Positions 1-8,206 are shown, numbered from the stretch's first letter. The stretch is 35,456 nt of DNA from Candidatus Woesearchaeota archaeon (GCA_016932315.1 JAFGDD010000004.1:1-35456), one strand, 5' to 3'. The notes: generated by a model not told the origin, from the letters alone. Numbers and translations are program-made.

Positions 1-57
1 AATCCTGCGCACAAGATACTCTATATGATGGCCTCTGAGCCTTAGTTTTTCAGCCAT
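1..57 (-). CDS. N-terminus of DUF1284-like protein (partial)
   Basis: The minus strand from 57 to the window edge encodes 19 residues, MAEKLRLRGHHIEYLVRRI, with no stop. The basic LRLRGHH start resembles small DUF1284 proteins, which typically begin with a K/R-L-R-x-HH-L motif and are predicted metal or iron-sulfur binders. A TATA-like TTTATATAC lies at about 87-95 in minus orientation, 30-38 bases before the ATG, as expected for a leaderless transcript. Only the first 19 codons are visible, so the family call is tentative. The start is well supported by the promoter spacing. Confidence 0.5.
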   Translation of the reverse strand, partial: MAEKLRLRGHHIEYLVRRI

Positions 58-130
58 AAAGGCAGAAAAGATAACCTTGTATATAAAATTTACTTATGTT
101 ATCATTTTCTAGTAGTCAAATAACAAAAGA

Positions 131-138
131 TTTATAAA
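131..138 (+). promoter_or_regulatory. TATA box for the beta-barrel-like gene
   Basis: TTTATAAA lies 26-33 bases before the ATG at 164. This is the usual archaeal TATA distance to a transcription start, so the message probably begins at or next to the start codon (leaderless). The same spacing recurs at many genes here. Confidence 0.6.
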
Positions 139-163
139 TGATTTCTGCTTCCTCACGAGTATA

Positions 164-1447
164 ATGAAAGTAAATGATTATCTAGGGTCATACTTAAAAG
201 AATCTTTGGAAGAAAAGACCTGCACGGGATGGCAGAAGTTCAAGAAAGGAGTTACCACTGGTATAACACTTCTCATGCTAAGCACTGCATCAGCAGGAAT
301 CCTAAACCAGCCAGCATATGCGCATCACAAAGAAAAAAAGAAGCAGGAGCAAACAGTGAAGAAAGAAGAAAAAGAACCAGGATTCTTCGGTATAGCAATC
401 AATTATTGGCGTGACGTAATTTTTGGGAAAAAAGAGAAAAAAACTCAACCCCAGAAAAAGCCTTCTAAAAGCAAAACTTATAATTCACAAACAAGCAAAA
501 CAATTCCAAAAAAAACAGCGTCTACTACTCAAAAACAAGAAGCGCCACAACCAGTGCCCCCGGAACCACAAATAATTATTAATGTTTATCAACTTCCACG
601 ACCAGCAAATCAGGGCGCGCAGTCTACTGTTCGAACAAACCCGCAAACTACACCTAAAATTGTAAAAAAGGAGAGAAAACTTCCCGGGATGGTTGTCGAT
701 TTCAAACTAGGCTACATCATGGAAGGAAGAACAATTGTGAGGGAAGAGCAGGATCCTCAGGAAAGCAACCAAGGGGTTTTTGCCCAGGCAGAAATAATGA
801 ATCCTGGCTTTAGATTAGCAGGAAACATTTTCTGGACAAGGAATCCTAAAACAGAGAGATGGTATGGAGGCAATATCCTTAACAACAGAATCTTACAAAC
901 CAATATTGCTGCAGATTACATCCTAGCGAACTTCTTAAATGCGAAGCTCATGCTAGAGCATGCGAGCAGCAATTTCATAAGCCAAGATGATGTTTCTTTC
1001 CGTGCAGGCTTGCCCAGCACTAGCTACACACTAATCAGGGCAGGAGGCGGCGTGAATATTCCTTTGAAAAAAGATTCTCCTGACTGGTATGCCCAGGCAA
1101 TATATTTCTTTGGCAGGGGAAATGAAAAATTTAATGTGGAAAGCAGCTATGGTAAGGTAACCAGAGAAGCTGTTCCATTTAACACAAGCGGCTTTCTCAT
1201 CCGGCTAAAAACGCCGTACTGCTCAATAAATTATAATAATGAAAGCTATGATGACAGGGAAAAAACTCTTGGCGGAACAAAGAATTCATTTTCAGCCACA
1301 CTCGACTTGCCTCTTAGCATTGTTGATAATAAATCTGTGCTTAAAAATATGTATTTATTCGGGGGCTATTTCACAACCAGCCTGAAAGATAATAATATCG
1401 AGTTTGACAATGATGGAATGATTATCGGATTGGGAGCAAGATATTAG
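164..1447 (+). CDS. Exported protein with predicted beta-barrel-like C-terminal domain
   Basis: A 427-residue exported protein that I do not recognise by family. A basic N-terminus is followed by a hydrophobic segment at residues about 28-46 and a possible signal peptidase site at AYA-HH (about 52-54). Residues 55-170 are a Lys/Gln-rich then Pro/Thr-rich linker, likely disordered. Residues about 174-427 are a run of short amphipathic strands with alternating hydrophobic residues, aromatic girdle-like residues and polar turns. It ends in MIIGLGARY, like the last strand of an outer-membrane barrel. A barrel is inferred from pattern only. An extracellular beta-sandwich is the alternative. It begins an apparent surface-protein operon: the next gene starts 25 bases downstream behind a GGTGGT ribosome site. 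Confidence 0.7.
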   Translation: MKVNDYLGSYLKESLEEKTCTGWQKFKKGVTTGITLLMLSTASAGILNQPAYAHHKEKKKQEQTVKKEEKEPGFFGIAINYWRDVIFGKKEKKTQPQKKPSKSKTYNSQTSKTIPKKTASTTQKQEAPQPVPPEPQIIINVYQLPRPANQGAQSTVRTNPQTTPKIVKKERKLPGMVVDFKLGYIMEGRTIVREEQDPQESNQGVFAQAEIMNPGFRLAGNIFWTRNPKTERWYGGNILNNRILQTNIAADYILANFLNAKLMLEHASSNFISQDDVSFRAGLPSTSYTLIRAGGGVNIPLKKDSPDWYAQAIYFFGRGNEKFNVESSYGKVTREAVPFNTSGFLIRLKTPYCSINYNNESYDDREKTLGGTKNSFSATLDLPLSIVDNKSVLKNMYLFGGYFTTSLKDNNIEFDNDGMIIGLGARY

Positions 1448-1471
1448 TGTTCATAACAAAGGTGGTATCAT

Positions 1472-2542
1472 ATGAAAAATTCGTTTTTGTTGTTAATGAT
1501 TGCATTCGCAGTGTTGATTGTCAGTTCATTGTCAGTTAGCGCCCAGACTTGCATGATTAGCACTGGCGTCGGTCATCCTTTGCTGCCTGACACTGATTGC
1601 GACAGAGTTATTGATATGGAGGATAATTGCCCTTTCATCACTAATCCTATGCAGAGAGATGCTGATGGCAATGGTTTGGGTGATGCTTGCGATTTGTACA
1701 TTGAGAGCATTGGCACGAGCCCTTCTGATTTTGTTTATAATGGCAGGGCTTTTAACACAATCGCTACTTTATACAATCACAGGGATTATAATTTGAGGAA
1801 TGTTAAAGTAAGAGTCATCATGCCTGAGCTGGGCATTGAATCTGTGCAGTACATCGATAATATTGAAGTTTGCAGTTCAGAAACAATCCAATTCTTCCTG
1901 AGAGCTCCTGCTTGTGTTCAAAACGGAGATTACAGGATTATTGTAGAAGCCAGCTTCATGAACATGTTCGGTGACGAGGAAATCATTCCAGGCATTACCA
2001 GCATCAGGATGGTTCCTGACCAGTACTGCCAAAGCATTCTGAATAATAACCAAATAATTGGCAATACTATAATTGATGTCATGGAGATTCAGGATGTTTA
2101 CAAAGGTTATGAAGCAGTCTTTCCAGTAAGGATTTCGAATACTGAAAGAATTGACAAGGATTATGTATTCACAATTACTGGCCTTGAAGGCTGGGGTAGT
2201 GCTAGGATTGAGCCTGGCAGCGTAGTCATTGTTCCTGAAGAATCTATGACCAGCGTTAATATTTTTGTGAAAGCAAATGATGATGCACCTGCTTCATGCC
2301 TTGGCTATGATTGCGGCTCAAAGCCTTTCCTGGTGACGGTTCAGAGCGGCAAGGAAGTCCAGAGCTTCGTGCTCATTGCAAATGTCAAGGAGTCCGGAAA
2401 GAATGATAACTCATTCCTACTGCTCTTCAGCCTGAAAGTGCTCTTGATAGGCGGATTGGTTCTCCTGCTAATCATAGCATTGATTATAGGCATGGTTAAA
2501 TTCATGGCGAGCGCAAGAAGCGATAACATGGAATACTATTAA
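1472..2542 (+). CDS. Membrane-anchored surface protein with thrombospondin type 3 repeat
   Basis: A 356-residue surface protein. A signal peptide covers residues 1-24, with the likely cut at VSA-Q. Residues about 40-76 form a Ca2+-binding thrombospondin type 3 repeat with the expected alternating Asp residues, DNC and GDACD motifs. Two beta-rich Ig-like segments with Cys pairs follow. The C-terminus has one transmembrane helix (about 318-342) and a short tail ending EYY. The ATG is preceded by AAAGGTGGT. The gene follows the beta-barrel-like gene closely, so the two are probably co-transcribed. The role is probably cell-envelope or adhesion-related; the exact function is unknown. Confidence 0.8.
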   Translation: MKNSFLLLMIAFAVLIVSSLSVSAQTCMISTGVGHPLLPDTDCDRVIDMEDNCPFITNPMQRDADGNGLGDACDLYIESIGTSPSDFVYNGRAFNTIATLYNHRDYNLRNVKVRVIMPELGIESVQYIDNIEVCSSETIQFFLRAPACVQNGDYRIIVEASFMNMFGDEEIIPGITSIRMVPDQYCQSILNNNQIIGNTIIDVMEIQDVYKGYEAVFPVRISNTERIDKDYVFTITGLEGWGSARIEPGSVVIVPEESMTSVNIFVKANDDAPASCLGYDCGSKPFLVTVQSGKEVQSFVLIANVKESGKNDNSFLLLFSLKVLLIGGLVLLLIIALIIGMVKFMASARSDNMEYY

Positions 2543-2622
2543 TCATCAAATTCTTTTGACTTTTACAATATTTTCTTAATTTTTTTCATTAACCACTCTA
2601 GAATGGTTATCAAGCGAAAGCT

Positions 2623-2632
2623 TTAAATATAA
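2623..2632 (+). promoter_or_regulatory. TATA box for the 205-aa anchored protein
   Basis: CTTTAAATAT lies about 21-30 bases before the ATG at 2653, in an otherwise AT-rich 110-base gap. No ribosome site is seen, which agrees with a leaderless start and a separate transcription unit from the gene before. Confidence 0.55.
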
Positions 2633-2652
2633 AATATCTCTCTCTTAAGGGC

Positions 2653-3270
2653 ATGAAAATGAACAAGCACTTAATAATAGGATTATTCTTGATAAGCGCA
2701 ATGATCTTGCTCAGCAACATTGTCCTGGCTGAGACTGCAGAGATGAAGGATACGGGCATCGATTATGTCCCTTACAGGGAAATTGTTGTTAATGAGCCCG
2801 GAGCGGTTTACCAGATAAAAATAACCAATTACGCCAACGATGAGCGCTACTATGAAATAATACCTAATTCTGAAATCATAAGGAGCATAGGCACTTACAG
2901 GATCGATCCGTCTGACAAGCTCAATCTTGATTCAAGCGAAGAAGCAACTGTTTATCTTTACATCTCTGTCGAAAAGCCTCTCAGCAGCAGGGCGGCCATC
3001 CCAGTCATAATAAAATCAGGATTAACAGAGACCACAATCAACCTGGTAGTCAGACCAATAGGCCCATTAATGCCGGCAAAGCCGCAAGTTGATGCGAGAA
3101 CCAAGCTAATAACAGCAGTCTTCAAGATAATAATCAGCATCATCCTCATAATTGTGATAGTGATCGCCATCATCCTCGGCTTCAGGAGAATGAGAAAGAG
3201 AAAAAGCGAAGAAACAGATGAAGGCTTGAAGCCAGAATTCGAAGAGGAAGAAATAGACACTTACTATTAA
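2653..3270 (+). CDS. Small anchored surface protein, Ig-like domain
   Basis: A 205-residue protein with a signal peptide at residues 1-26 (cut near VLA-E). One beta-sandwich domain at about 30-135 resembles the NEW3/COG1470-type Ig-like folds common in archaeal surface proteins. A transmembrane helix at about 152-177 is followed by a basic then acidic cytoplasmic tail ending DTYY. Its topology and its Tyr-Tyr tail match the neighbours at 1472 and 3332. A second ATG two codons downstream is also possible. It is probably a cell-surface structural or adhesion component; no specific function can be assigned. Confidence 0.75.
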   Translation: MKMNKHLIIGLFLISAMILLSNIVLAETAEMKDTGIDYVPYREIVVNEPGAVYQIKITNYANDERYYEIIPNSEIIRSIGTYRIDPSDKLNLDSSEEATVYLYISVEKPLSSRAAIPVIIKSGLTETTINLVVRPIGPLMPAKPQVDARTKLITAVFKIIISIILIIVIVIAIILGFRRMRKRKSEETDEGLKPEFEEEEIDTYY

Positions 3271-3331
3271 TAGTCACAAATAAACTTAAACTAAAAACTG
3301 ATTCGTCAAAAAAGGTTAGGGGGAGTCTGAC

Positions 3332-5731
3332 ATGAAAAAAATTGGAATTAAATGGATTGTATTTTTAGTAATGCTGGCAGTACTAATAAGTTCTGCGCAG
3401 GCAGCACTGATAGTCAACAAGGTAACAGACGAGTTCTCACTGGAAAGCCCGTACCCAACAGATAACCTAAAGGCCTGCCAGTGCAGCCAAAGGACTGATG
3501 TGCTCGAAGTCAAGAACATTGGAGACTTCAAAGCATTGTTCAAAGTTCATATAGACTCCCCAATAAAAGGATTAATCACCTTAAGCGACGATACTTTTGA
3601 ACTCGAGCCTGGCCAGGCAACCAAGGTTTATGTATACATTGAAGTACCATGCGACCAGCCACTAGAAACATTCTATGTTGCCAATGTATGCACTAATTAC
3701 GGCAGAAGCAAGGAAATAGTAAAGCAAGTAGTTTCAAAGCAGTGTCAGAACATAAAGTACACCAGTAAAGTACTGAATGATAAGATATTGCCTGGTGACA
3801 CAGTAACTATACAGTTCGACATACAGAACGTAGCAGATTTTAACGACAATTTCAAAATAATCCCTAAAGCATATGGTGACTTCACAGTAATGAGCGAAGA
3901 GTCAGTAAGCCTTGCGCCAGACCAAACCAAGATAATCTACTTATACGTAAAATACCCCTTATCATATTACGGCGACATTACATATCCATTCACAATAAGC
4001 TCTGAGAAAGCAGGCAATGCTGTGAAGGGAGTGCAAAGCTTCAGCATTGAGAGAGACTATGACTTCACAATGAAGCCAGAAGCACTAGAGCTTCATGCAT
4101 GCGAAGACGTCACCACAGAAGTGCCAATCACCATTTCAAATCTTGCAAAGACACCAAATAAGTACTCACTGCACTTAACAGCTCCTGCATTTGCAAAGCT
4201 AAGCCAGGAAGAGCTTGAATTAAGCGCAGAAGAAAAAGATGAAGTAACATTAACCATCAAGCCAACACAAAAAGATGTTGGGGAATACAACCTCTTGCTA
4301 AGCGCAGCCACAGAGTACGGAGACATGCTAAAAGACAAGAGCTTCAAGCTTGTGGTTGATGACTGCTTTGACCTCAAAGCCTCGCTTGAAGGCTGGAGCC
4401 AGATAACAGATAAAGGATGCTATGGAGAAAAAACATTCACACTAAACATAAGGAATGACGGAAAATACGAGGAAGCATACGAGATAATGATTGACAGCCC
4501 AGGCTGGGTAAGCATAAAAGAAGAAGACAAATTTGTAAGAATTAAGCCAAGCCAAAACATCAACATACCAGTAAAGCTAAGCTTCCCTAACGTCGATGCC
4601 AAGCAAACCTCATTCATAATAGTGAAGCAGCTAAGAGAACCATATCAGGCTCAGGAAATAAAAGTGGAGCTTGAAAGCTACAGCCAAAGAAGCTGCCACA
4701 ACATAGAATTATTGCAGGACAAGTACAGGATTAACTATGAAACCAAGAGCATACCAATGCTGCTCCAAAGCACAGGAATCAAAGCAGGAAAATACAAGCT
4801 TCAGCTCGGAGAAATGGAATCAAGGTTTGTCTACTTAGACCAAGACACTATGGAATTCGAGCCAGGAGAAACCAAGGTATTGCACATCTACCCGAAGAAT
4901 TACAGCAGCTACAACCAAGGAACCTACCTTAACAGGCTAACCCTCACCATTAGTTTGGTGGATGAGAACCTTAATATTGACTATAACAAGCAATTCTGGG
5001 TGGTGCTCAGGGACAAGAACTTCCTGACCAAAGCAATTGATTACATAGCACGCTTCAACTATTCCAGGATTGGCTGGTGCGGACTAGTCACACTCATACT
5101 CGCAGGCATTACAGCCTTGCTGGTAATAGCAGTGGTTTACATGAGAGTAAAGAAGAACTTGAAGATTAAGAGAATAAAAGCCAGCTGCATGAAGAAGATA
5201 AAAATAGTGAACATAGCACTGATCTTCCTCTTAATAATAAGCATCCTTGCACTAATCCTCATAGGCAACCCTAACACTGACAAATTCTATGAGCAAAGCC
5301 AGCAAGTTAACTCGACACTTTATCATGAGTGGAAAGAAAACATTCCTTACCAACTGGACTTGAACAAGTACTTTACAGACCCAGACACTGACGTTCTAAG
5401 CTACACCTCAAGCCAGCCAGACCATGTAGATGTGAAGATTGAAGGCAACATCGCAACATTAACTCCAGAGCACAACTGGGCAGGAGAGGAAAAGATAGTT
5501 TTCACAGCCAACGATGACAAAGGAGGAATAGCAGACAGCCCAATCATGACCTTGAAAGTGCTTAAGAGGCAGCCAATCGGGCCAATGGCTTACTGGAACA
5601 CTTACTGCAAGCACATCAACATAGTGCTATTCATCATCCTTGTGCTGCTGGTATTATTGTGCCTTGACATTATAGAAGAGAAAGGCTACAACTACTACAA
5701 CCCGCAGAAGAACAAGAACAACAGGAAATAA
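3332..5731 (+). CDS. Large multi-domain Ig-like surface protein with three membrane helices
   Basis: A 799-residue surface protein. After a signal peptide (residues 1-25) it has about five repeated Ig-like beta-sandwich domains of roughly 100-110 residues, several with paired Cys residues. Two membrane helices lie near 583-606 and 625-648. A cadherin-like domain (about 655-750) carries the pattern DPDTDVLSYT and a closing NDDKGGIAD. A third helix at about 762-782 precedes a basic tail with the motif NYYNPQ. This puts both beta-rich parts outside the cell. The ATG follows a GGGGGAG ribosome site. It is the largest of three anchored proteins with Tyr-rich tails here, so a shared envelope or S-layer assembly is plausible but inferred. 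Confidence 0.8.
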   Translation: MKKIGIKWIVFLVMLAVLISSAQAALIVNKVTDEFSLESPYPTDNLKACQCSQRTDVLEVKNIGDFKALFKVHIDSPIKGLITLSDDTFELEPGQATKVYVYIEVPCDQPLETFYVANVCTNYGRSKEIVKQVVSKQCQNIKYTSKVLNDKILPGDTVTIQFDIQNVADFNDNFKIIPKAYGDFTVMSEESVSLAPDQTKIIYLYVKYPLSYYGDITYPFTISSEKAGNAVKGVQSFSIERDYDFTMKPEALELHACEDVTTEVPITISNLAKTPNKYSLHLTAPAFAKLSQEELELSAEEKDEVTLTIKPTQKDVGEYNLLLSAATEYGDMLKDKSFKLVVDDCFDLKASLEGWSQITDKGCYGEKTFTLNIRNDGKYEEAYEIMIDSPGWVSIKEEDKFVRIKPSQNINIPVKLSFPNVDAKQTSFIIVKQLREPYQAQEIKVELESYSQRSCHNIELLQDKYRINYETKSIPMLLQSTGIKAGKYKLQLGEMESRFVYLDQDTMEFEPGETKVLHIYPKNYSSYNQGTYLNRLTLTISLVDENLNIDYNKQFWVVLRDKNFLTKAIDYIARFNYSRIGWCGLVTLILAGITALLVIAVVYMRVKKNLKIKRIKASCMKKIKIVNIALIFLLIISILALILIGNPNTDKFYEQSQQVNSTLYHEWKENIPYQLDLNKYFTDPDTDVLSYTSSQPDHVDVKIEGNIATLTPEHNWAGEEKIVFTANDDKGGIADSPIMTLKVLKRQPIGPMAYWNTYCKHINIVLFIILVLLVLLCLDIIEEKGYNYYNPQKNKNNRK

Positions 5732-5780
5732 ATTATTTTTTTTATGAATTAAAATTATCAATGCCTCGGAGGACATTCTG

Positions 5781-6218
5781 ATGTATGAATTAAATAAAGA
5801 AGACAGAAAACAAGTTGTTGATGATCTGGCTTTGCTTATCCCCAATTCTAAACGCTGTGAGGCTAGAAAGATCGTGAACGAGTTAGCAGACCTTTTTGAA
5901 GGCCAAGACATGAATGCTGTTGGTTTATTGTATCGATCAGCAGAAGCACGCAGGTTTGATTATTATGTTAAGAAATTACGAGTTTATTATGAGCAAGAGG
6001 GGAAGAATGTGCCCATATCCATTAGGAGTATAGCTAGAAATCAAAACATAGGAGTGCTGAAGGATATTGTTGAAAAAGAGAATCAAATCATGAACGGATC
6101 TCGTCCAAAAAGTGATAGAAAATACTGGCCAAAACAAGTTCAAATTTTGGCAAGATACCTTGGCTCAGTAAAAATGGAATTATTCTTTGCTGATTGTTTA
6201 AAAGAGATTACAAAATGA
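5781..6218 (+). CDS. Hypothetical helical protein, 145 aa
   Basis: A soluble protein of 145 residues that I do not recognise. It is mostly alpha-helical by composition, rich in charged residues, and has no signal peptide, membrane segment or metal motif. The ATG follows a good CGGAGGA ribosome site by 10 bases. It lies 50 bases after the large surface protein and is convergent with the DUF5752-like gene. Codon use and a clear ribosome site support a real gene; function is unknown. Confidence 0.65.
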   Translation: MYELNKEDRKQVVDDLALLIPNSKRCEARKIVNELADLFEGQDMNAVGLLYRSAEARRFDYYVKKLRVYYEQEGKNVPISIRSIARNQNIGVLKDIVEKENQIMNGSRPKSDRKYWPKQVQILARYLGSVKMELFFADCLKEITK

Positions 6219-6242
6219 TGAGTTTATAATTAAAGAGGAGAT

Positions 6243-6500
6243 TCAAGAGAACATCTCCATGAACACTTTCTTGGCCATGGTTTCCTTGCGCTTGGTGTTC
6301 TTAACATTCCTTGCAAGTCTGGTGTGCTCGAAAACATCCTTTATCCAGTTATGGAAGTCATTCTTCTCATCATTTACGTGAAAAGCAAATGATTCTGGGC
6401 TCATATTCCTGAGGGCGTCAGGGAGCTCATTCAGATTCTTTATTACTGTGCCGTCGCACACATAAAAATATTTTTCCACAGGTATTTCAGTTGTTATCAT
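6243..6500 (-). CDS. DUF5752-like small protein
   Basis: An 85-residue protein. The pattern FYVCDGTVIKNLNEL, then FAFHVNDEKNDFHNWIKDVF, matches my memory of the DUF5752 family. These are small archaeal and bacterial proteins with an N-terminal strand pair, a conserved FHVN-x-EKNDF motif and a helical end, sometimes fused to glycosyltransferases or found beside alpha-glucan enzymes. No function is established to my knowledge. It is convergent with the gene before and divergent from the oxidoreductase at 6630. The start is the first ATG, at 6500. Confidence 0.75.
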   Translation of the reverse strand: MITTEIPVEKYFYVCDGTVIKNLNELPDALRNMSPESFAFHVNDEKNDFHNWIKDVFEHTRLARNVKNTKRKETMAKKVFMEMFS

Positions 6501-6629
6501 GAATTGTTCCTTAGCGCATCTTGCTTATAAGTTTTTCTGTTTGTGTGTTTTGACTTTCATATTCTTTATAAATAATTTGAGCCTACCAAATAATTATTAG
6601 CGGTTATTAAATTATCAGAGGCAATTATT

Positions 6630-7841
6630 ATGGAACAGGTTCCTATCACTATTATTGGTGGGGGAGTAGTTGGATGCGCAATTGCTCATGAGCTCTCTAA
6701 GAGCCTGGATAAGGAAATCTTATTAATTGAGAAGAATCAGCGCGTCAAGGGGGAAAACCAGTCCTCTAGGAATTCAGGCGTCATACACTCAGGCATTTAT
6801 TATTCTAAGAAATCAGAGCCTTTGAAGGCAAGGCTTTGCGTTGAAGGCAACCAATTGCTTTATGAATTCTGCAAGGAGCACGGCGTTCCTCACAAGAGGA
6901 CTGGAAAGCTTGTAGTGGCTACGAATCCAAGAGAGGAAGAATATCTTAATGATGTTTTTTATAATTCCCTGGCAAATAATGTTCCTGGAGCGCAATTATT
7001 CTCTGGCGAAGTAGCCCGAAGTCTTGAGCCTAATGTGAGCGCTACAAAAGCTGCTTATTTTCCAAGCACAGGAATTGTTGAGCCGACAGAACTGATTAGC
7101 AGGCTTCACAGGCTGGCAGAGGAAAGAGGAGTAATGTTCCTGCTCGGCAACAAATTAGTTAATATCAAGCCGAATATGAAATCATTCGAAATAACTACCA
7201 GCGCTAATGGCAGGACTGAAATTTTTGAGACTGAATTATTAATCAATTCTGCAGGCTTGTATTCTGATGATATTGCATGCATGGTTAATCCTGAAAGTCA
7301 TTACAGGATAAAGCCGATACTCGGCGAATGGGCTAAGTTTTACAGCACCAGGAGAGAAGGCATAGGAATGAATGGGTTCAGCGTTTACCCTGCGCCTTAT
7401 GGAATCTGGCATGACAGCTGCGAAAAGGCTAATGTTAGCTTCTCAGAATACAATGAGCTATTAAGGCAGGGCAAGGTCATAAGGAGCATAGGCTTGCACT
7501 TGTCACCCATGTTTGACCTGGTCAATGATGAATACGTTATCAGCAGCACATTGATTGTAGGACCAACAGCCACCAGGACTGACAGCAAAGAGGATTATTC
7601 AGCAAAAAGTGATGAAGCTTTTTTCCATGAAAGAATAAAGAATTTCTTCCCAAACCTGAGAAAAGAAGATTTGGAACTTCACCAGACAGGCATAAGGGCA
7701 AAGCTTAATGGCTATCCTGATTTTGTGATTGAAAGGGATAAGAAGCATCCTAACTGCATCAACCTTGTAGGTATTGATTCCCCGGGATTAACAGCTTCTC
7801 TGGCAATTGCTAAGTACGTGAAAGAAATCATTCGGGGTTAG
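6630..7841 (+). CDS. lhgO: FAD-dependent L-2-hydroxyglutarate oxidase-like protein
   Basis: A 403-residue flavoprotein of the DAO superfamily. Residues 7-14 hold the dinucleotide fold GGGVVG, followed by ELSK and an acidic strand end. The motif SSRNSGVIHSGIYY at about 45-58 is typical of LhgO/L2HGDH enzymes, which oxidise L-2-hydroxyglutarate to 2-oxoglutarate with FAD and pass electrons on to quinones or oxygen. The C-terminal GIDSPGLTASLAIAKYV is the second FAD-contacting segment. Length matches the family (about 400). The ATG lies behind AGAGGCAATTATT, and a TTTATAAA box is near 6566. In an organism with few metabolic genes the true substrate may be another 2-hydroxy acid or glycerol-3-phosphate. 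Confidence 0.85.
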   Translation: MEQVPITIIGGGVVGCAIAHELSKSLDKEILLIEKNQRVKGENQSSRNSGVIHSGIYYSKKSEPLKARLCVEGNQLLYEFCKEHGVPHKRTGKLVVATNPREEEYLNDVFYNSLANNVPGAQLFSGEVARSLEPNVSATKAAYFPSTGIVEPTELISRLHRLAEERGVMFLLGNKLVNIKPNMKSFEITTSANGRTEIFETELLINSAGLYSDDIACMVNPESHYRIKPILGEWAKFYSTRREGIGMNGFSVYPAPYGIWHDSCEKANVSFSEYNELLRQGKVIRSIGLHLSPMFDLVNDEYVISSTLIVGPTATRTDSKEDYSAKSDEAFFHERIKNFFPNLRKEDLELHQTGIRAKLNGYPDFVIERDKKHPNCINLVGIDSPGLTASLAIAKYVKEIIRG

Positions 7842-8006
7842 GCTCATTAGAAAAGTGTAGTTCAGCAGCCTAAGGTCGAGCTTCTACGCTTTAACATGGT
7901 CAATGACAAGGGGGTTGTTCAATCCGGGGAATGTCATTCTTATTATTTTCACATTGGAAGCGAGAAGCTGCTGAACCGAAGCGAAAGCGAGACTTTTCTG
8001 CTGAGC
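7842..8006. ncRNA. Candidate structured RNA or palindromic element 1
   Basis: This 165-base stretch has no open frame but nests several helices. GCTCA (7842-7846) pairs with TGAGC (8002-8006), AGAAAAGT (7849-7856) with ACTTTTCT (7992-7999), GTTCAGCA (7860-7867) with TGCTGAAC (7969-7976), and GCTTCT-A-CGCTT (7880-7891) with AAGCGAGAAGC (7958-7968). AATGACA (7902-7908) pairs with TGTCATT (7932-7938), and a GCGAAAGC mini-hairpin sits at 7981-7988. It starts one base after the lhgO stop and ends 16 bases before the tRNA-Trp TATA box. It could be a 3' UTR structure, a stand-alone RNA or a mobile palindrome. No match to RNase P, SRP or H/ACA RNA was recognised. Confidence 0.5.
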
Positions 8007-8021
8007 TCGGGATTAGTAAGC

Positions 8022-8029
8022 TTTAAATA
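8022..8029 (+). promoter_or_regulatory. TATA box for tRNA-Trp
   Basis: TTTAAATA lies 26-33 bases upstream of the first base of tRNA-Trp (8055), the standard archaeal spacing. Confidence 0.65.
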
Positions 8030-8054
8030 AGCCTCTGCATAACTTGTTCTCGTC

Positions 8055-8206
8055 GGGGCTGTAGTATAACCTGGCTAGAATAGATGGCTCCAGTTCTGGA
8101 GCGATGAGCTGCAGTAATCTGCGGCGATGATTAACGCCTTGGTCTGTTGAAGCCAACGCTTCAAGGAAGAGACCATCGGGTTTGGGTTCAAATCCCAACA
8201 GCCCCA
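8055..8206 (+). tRNA. tRNA-Trp (CCA anticodon), intron-containing
   Basis: Exons are 8055-8093 and 8172-8206. The acceptor GGGGCTG pairs fully with CAGCCCC, the T-arm is TTGGG-TTCAAAT-CCCAA and the discriminator is A; no CCA is encoded. The anticodon stem GATGG/CCATC flanks loop C-T-CCA-G, giving anticodon CCA at 8090-8092. The D-stem is weak, with an A12-A23 mismatch and a G-T pair. The intron sits at the canonical 37/38 site. A BHB can form: 8088-8091 pairs with 8166-8169 with one C-A mismatch, and bulges hold both cut sites. The call is firm; exact splice bases rest on the BHB model. Confidence 0.92.
8094..8171 (+). other. tRNA-Trp intron (78 nt) with box C/D-like motifs
   Basis: The intron holds two identical GCGATGA boxes (8101-8107 and 8124-8130), each one base from the C/C' consensus RTGATGA. 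Each is followed after 11 or 13 bases by TCTG (CTGC at 8119, CTGT at 8144), one base from the D-box CTGA. This order C-guide-D'-C'-guide-D is that of archaeal box C/D methylation guide RNAs. The tRNA-Trp intron of several Euryarchaeota, such as Haloferax, is known to be such an RNA. I see no convincing complementarity of either guide to this tRNA. A 7-bp inverted repeat, GCTCCAG-TT-CTGGAGC (8087-8102), spans the 5' splice site. Confidence 0.6.

Noticed and set aside
7842-8006. RNase P, SRP or H/ACA RNA
   Set aside because: Conserved RNase P regions, the SRP domain IV motif and an ACA box after the stem were looked for and not seen.
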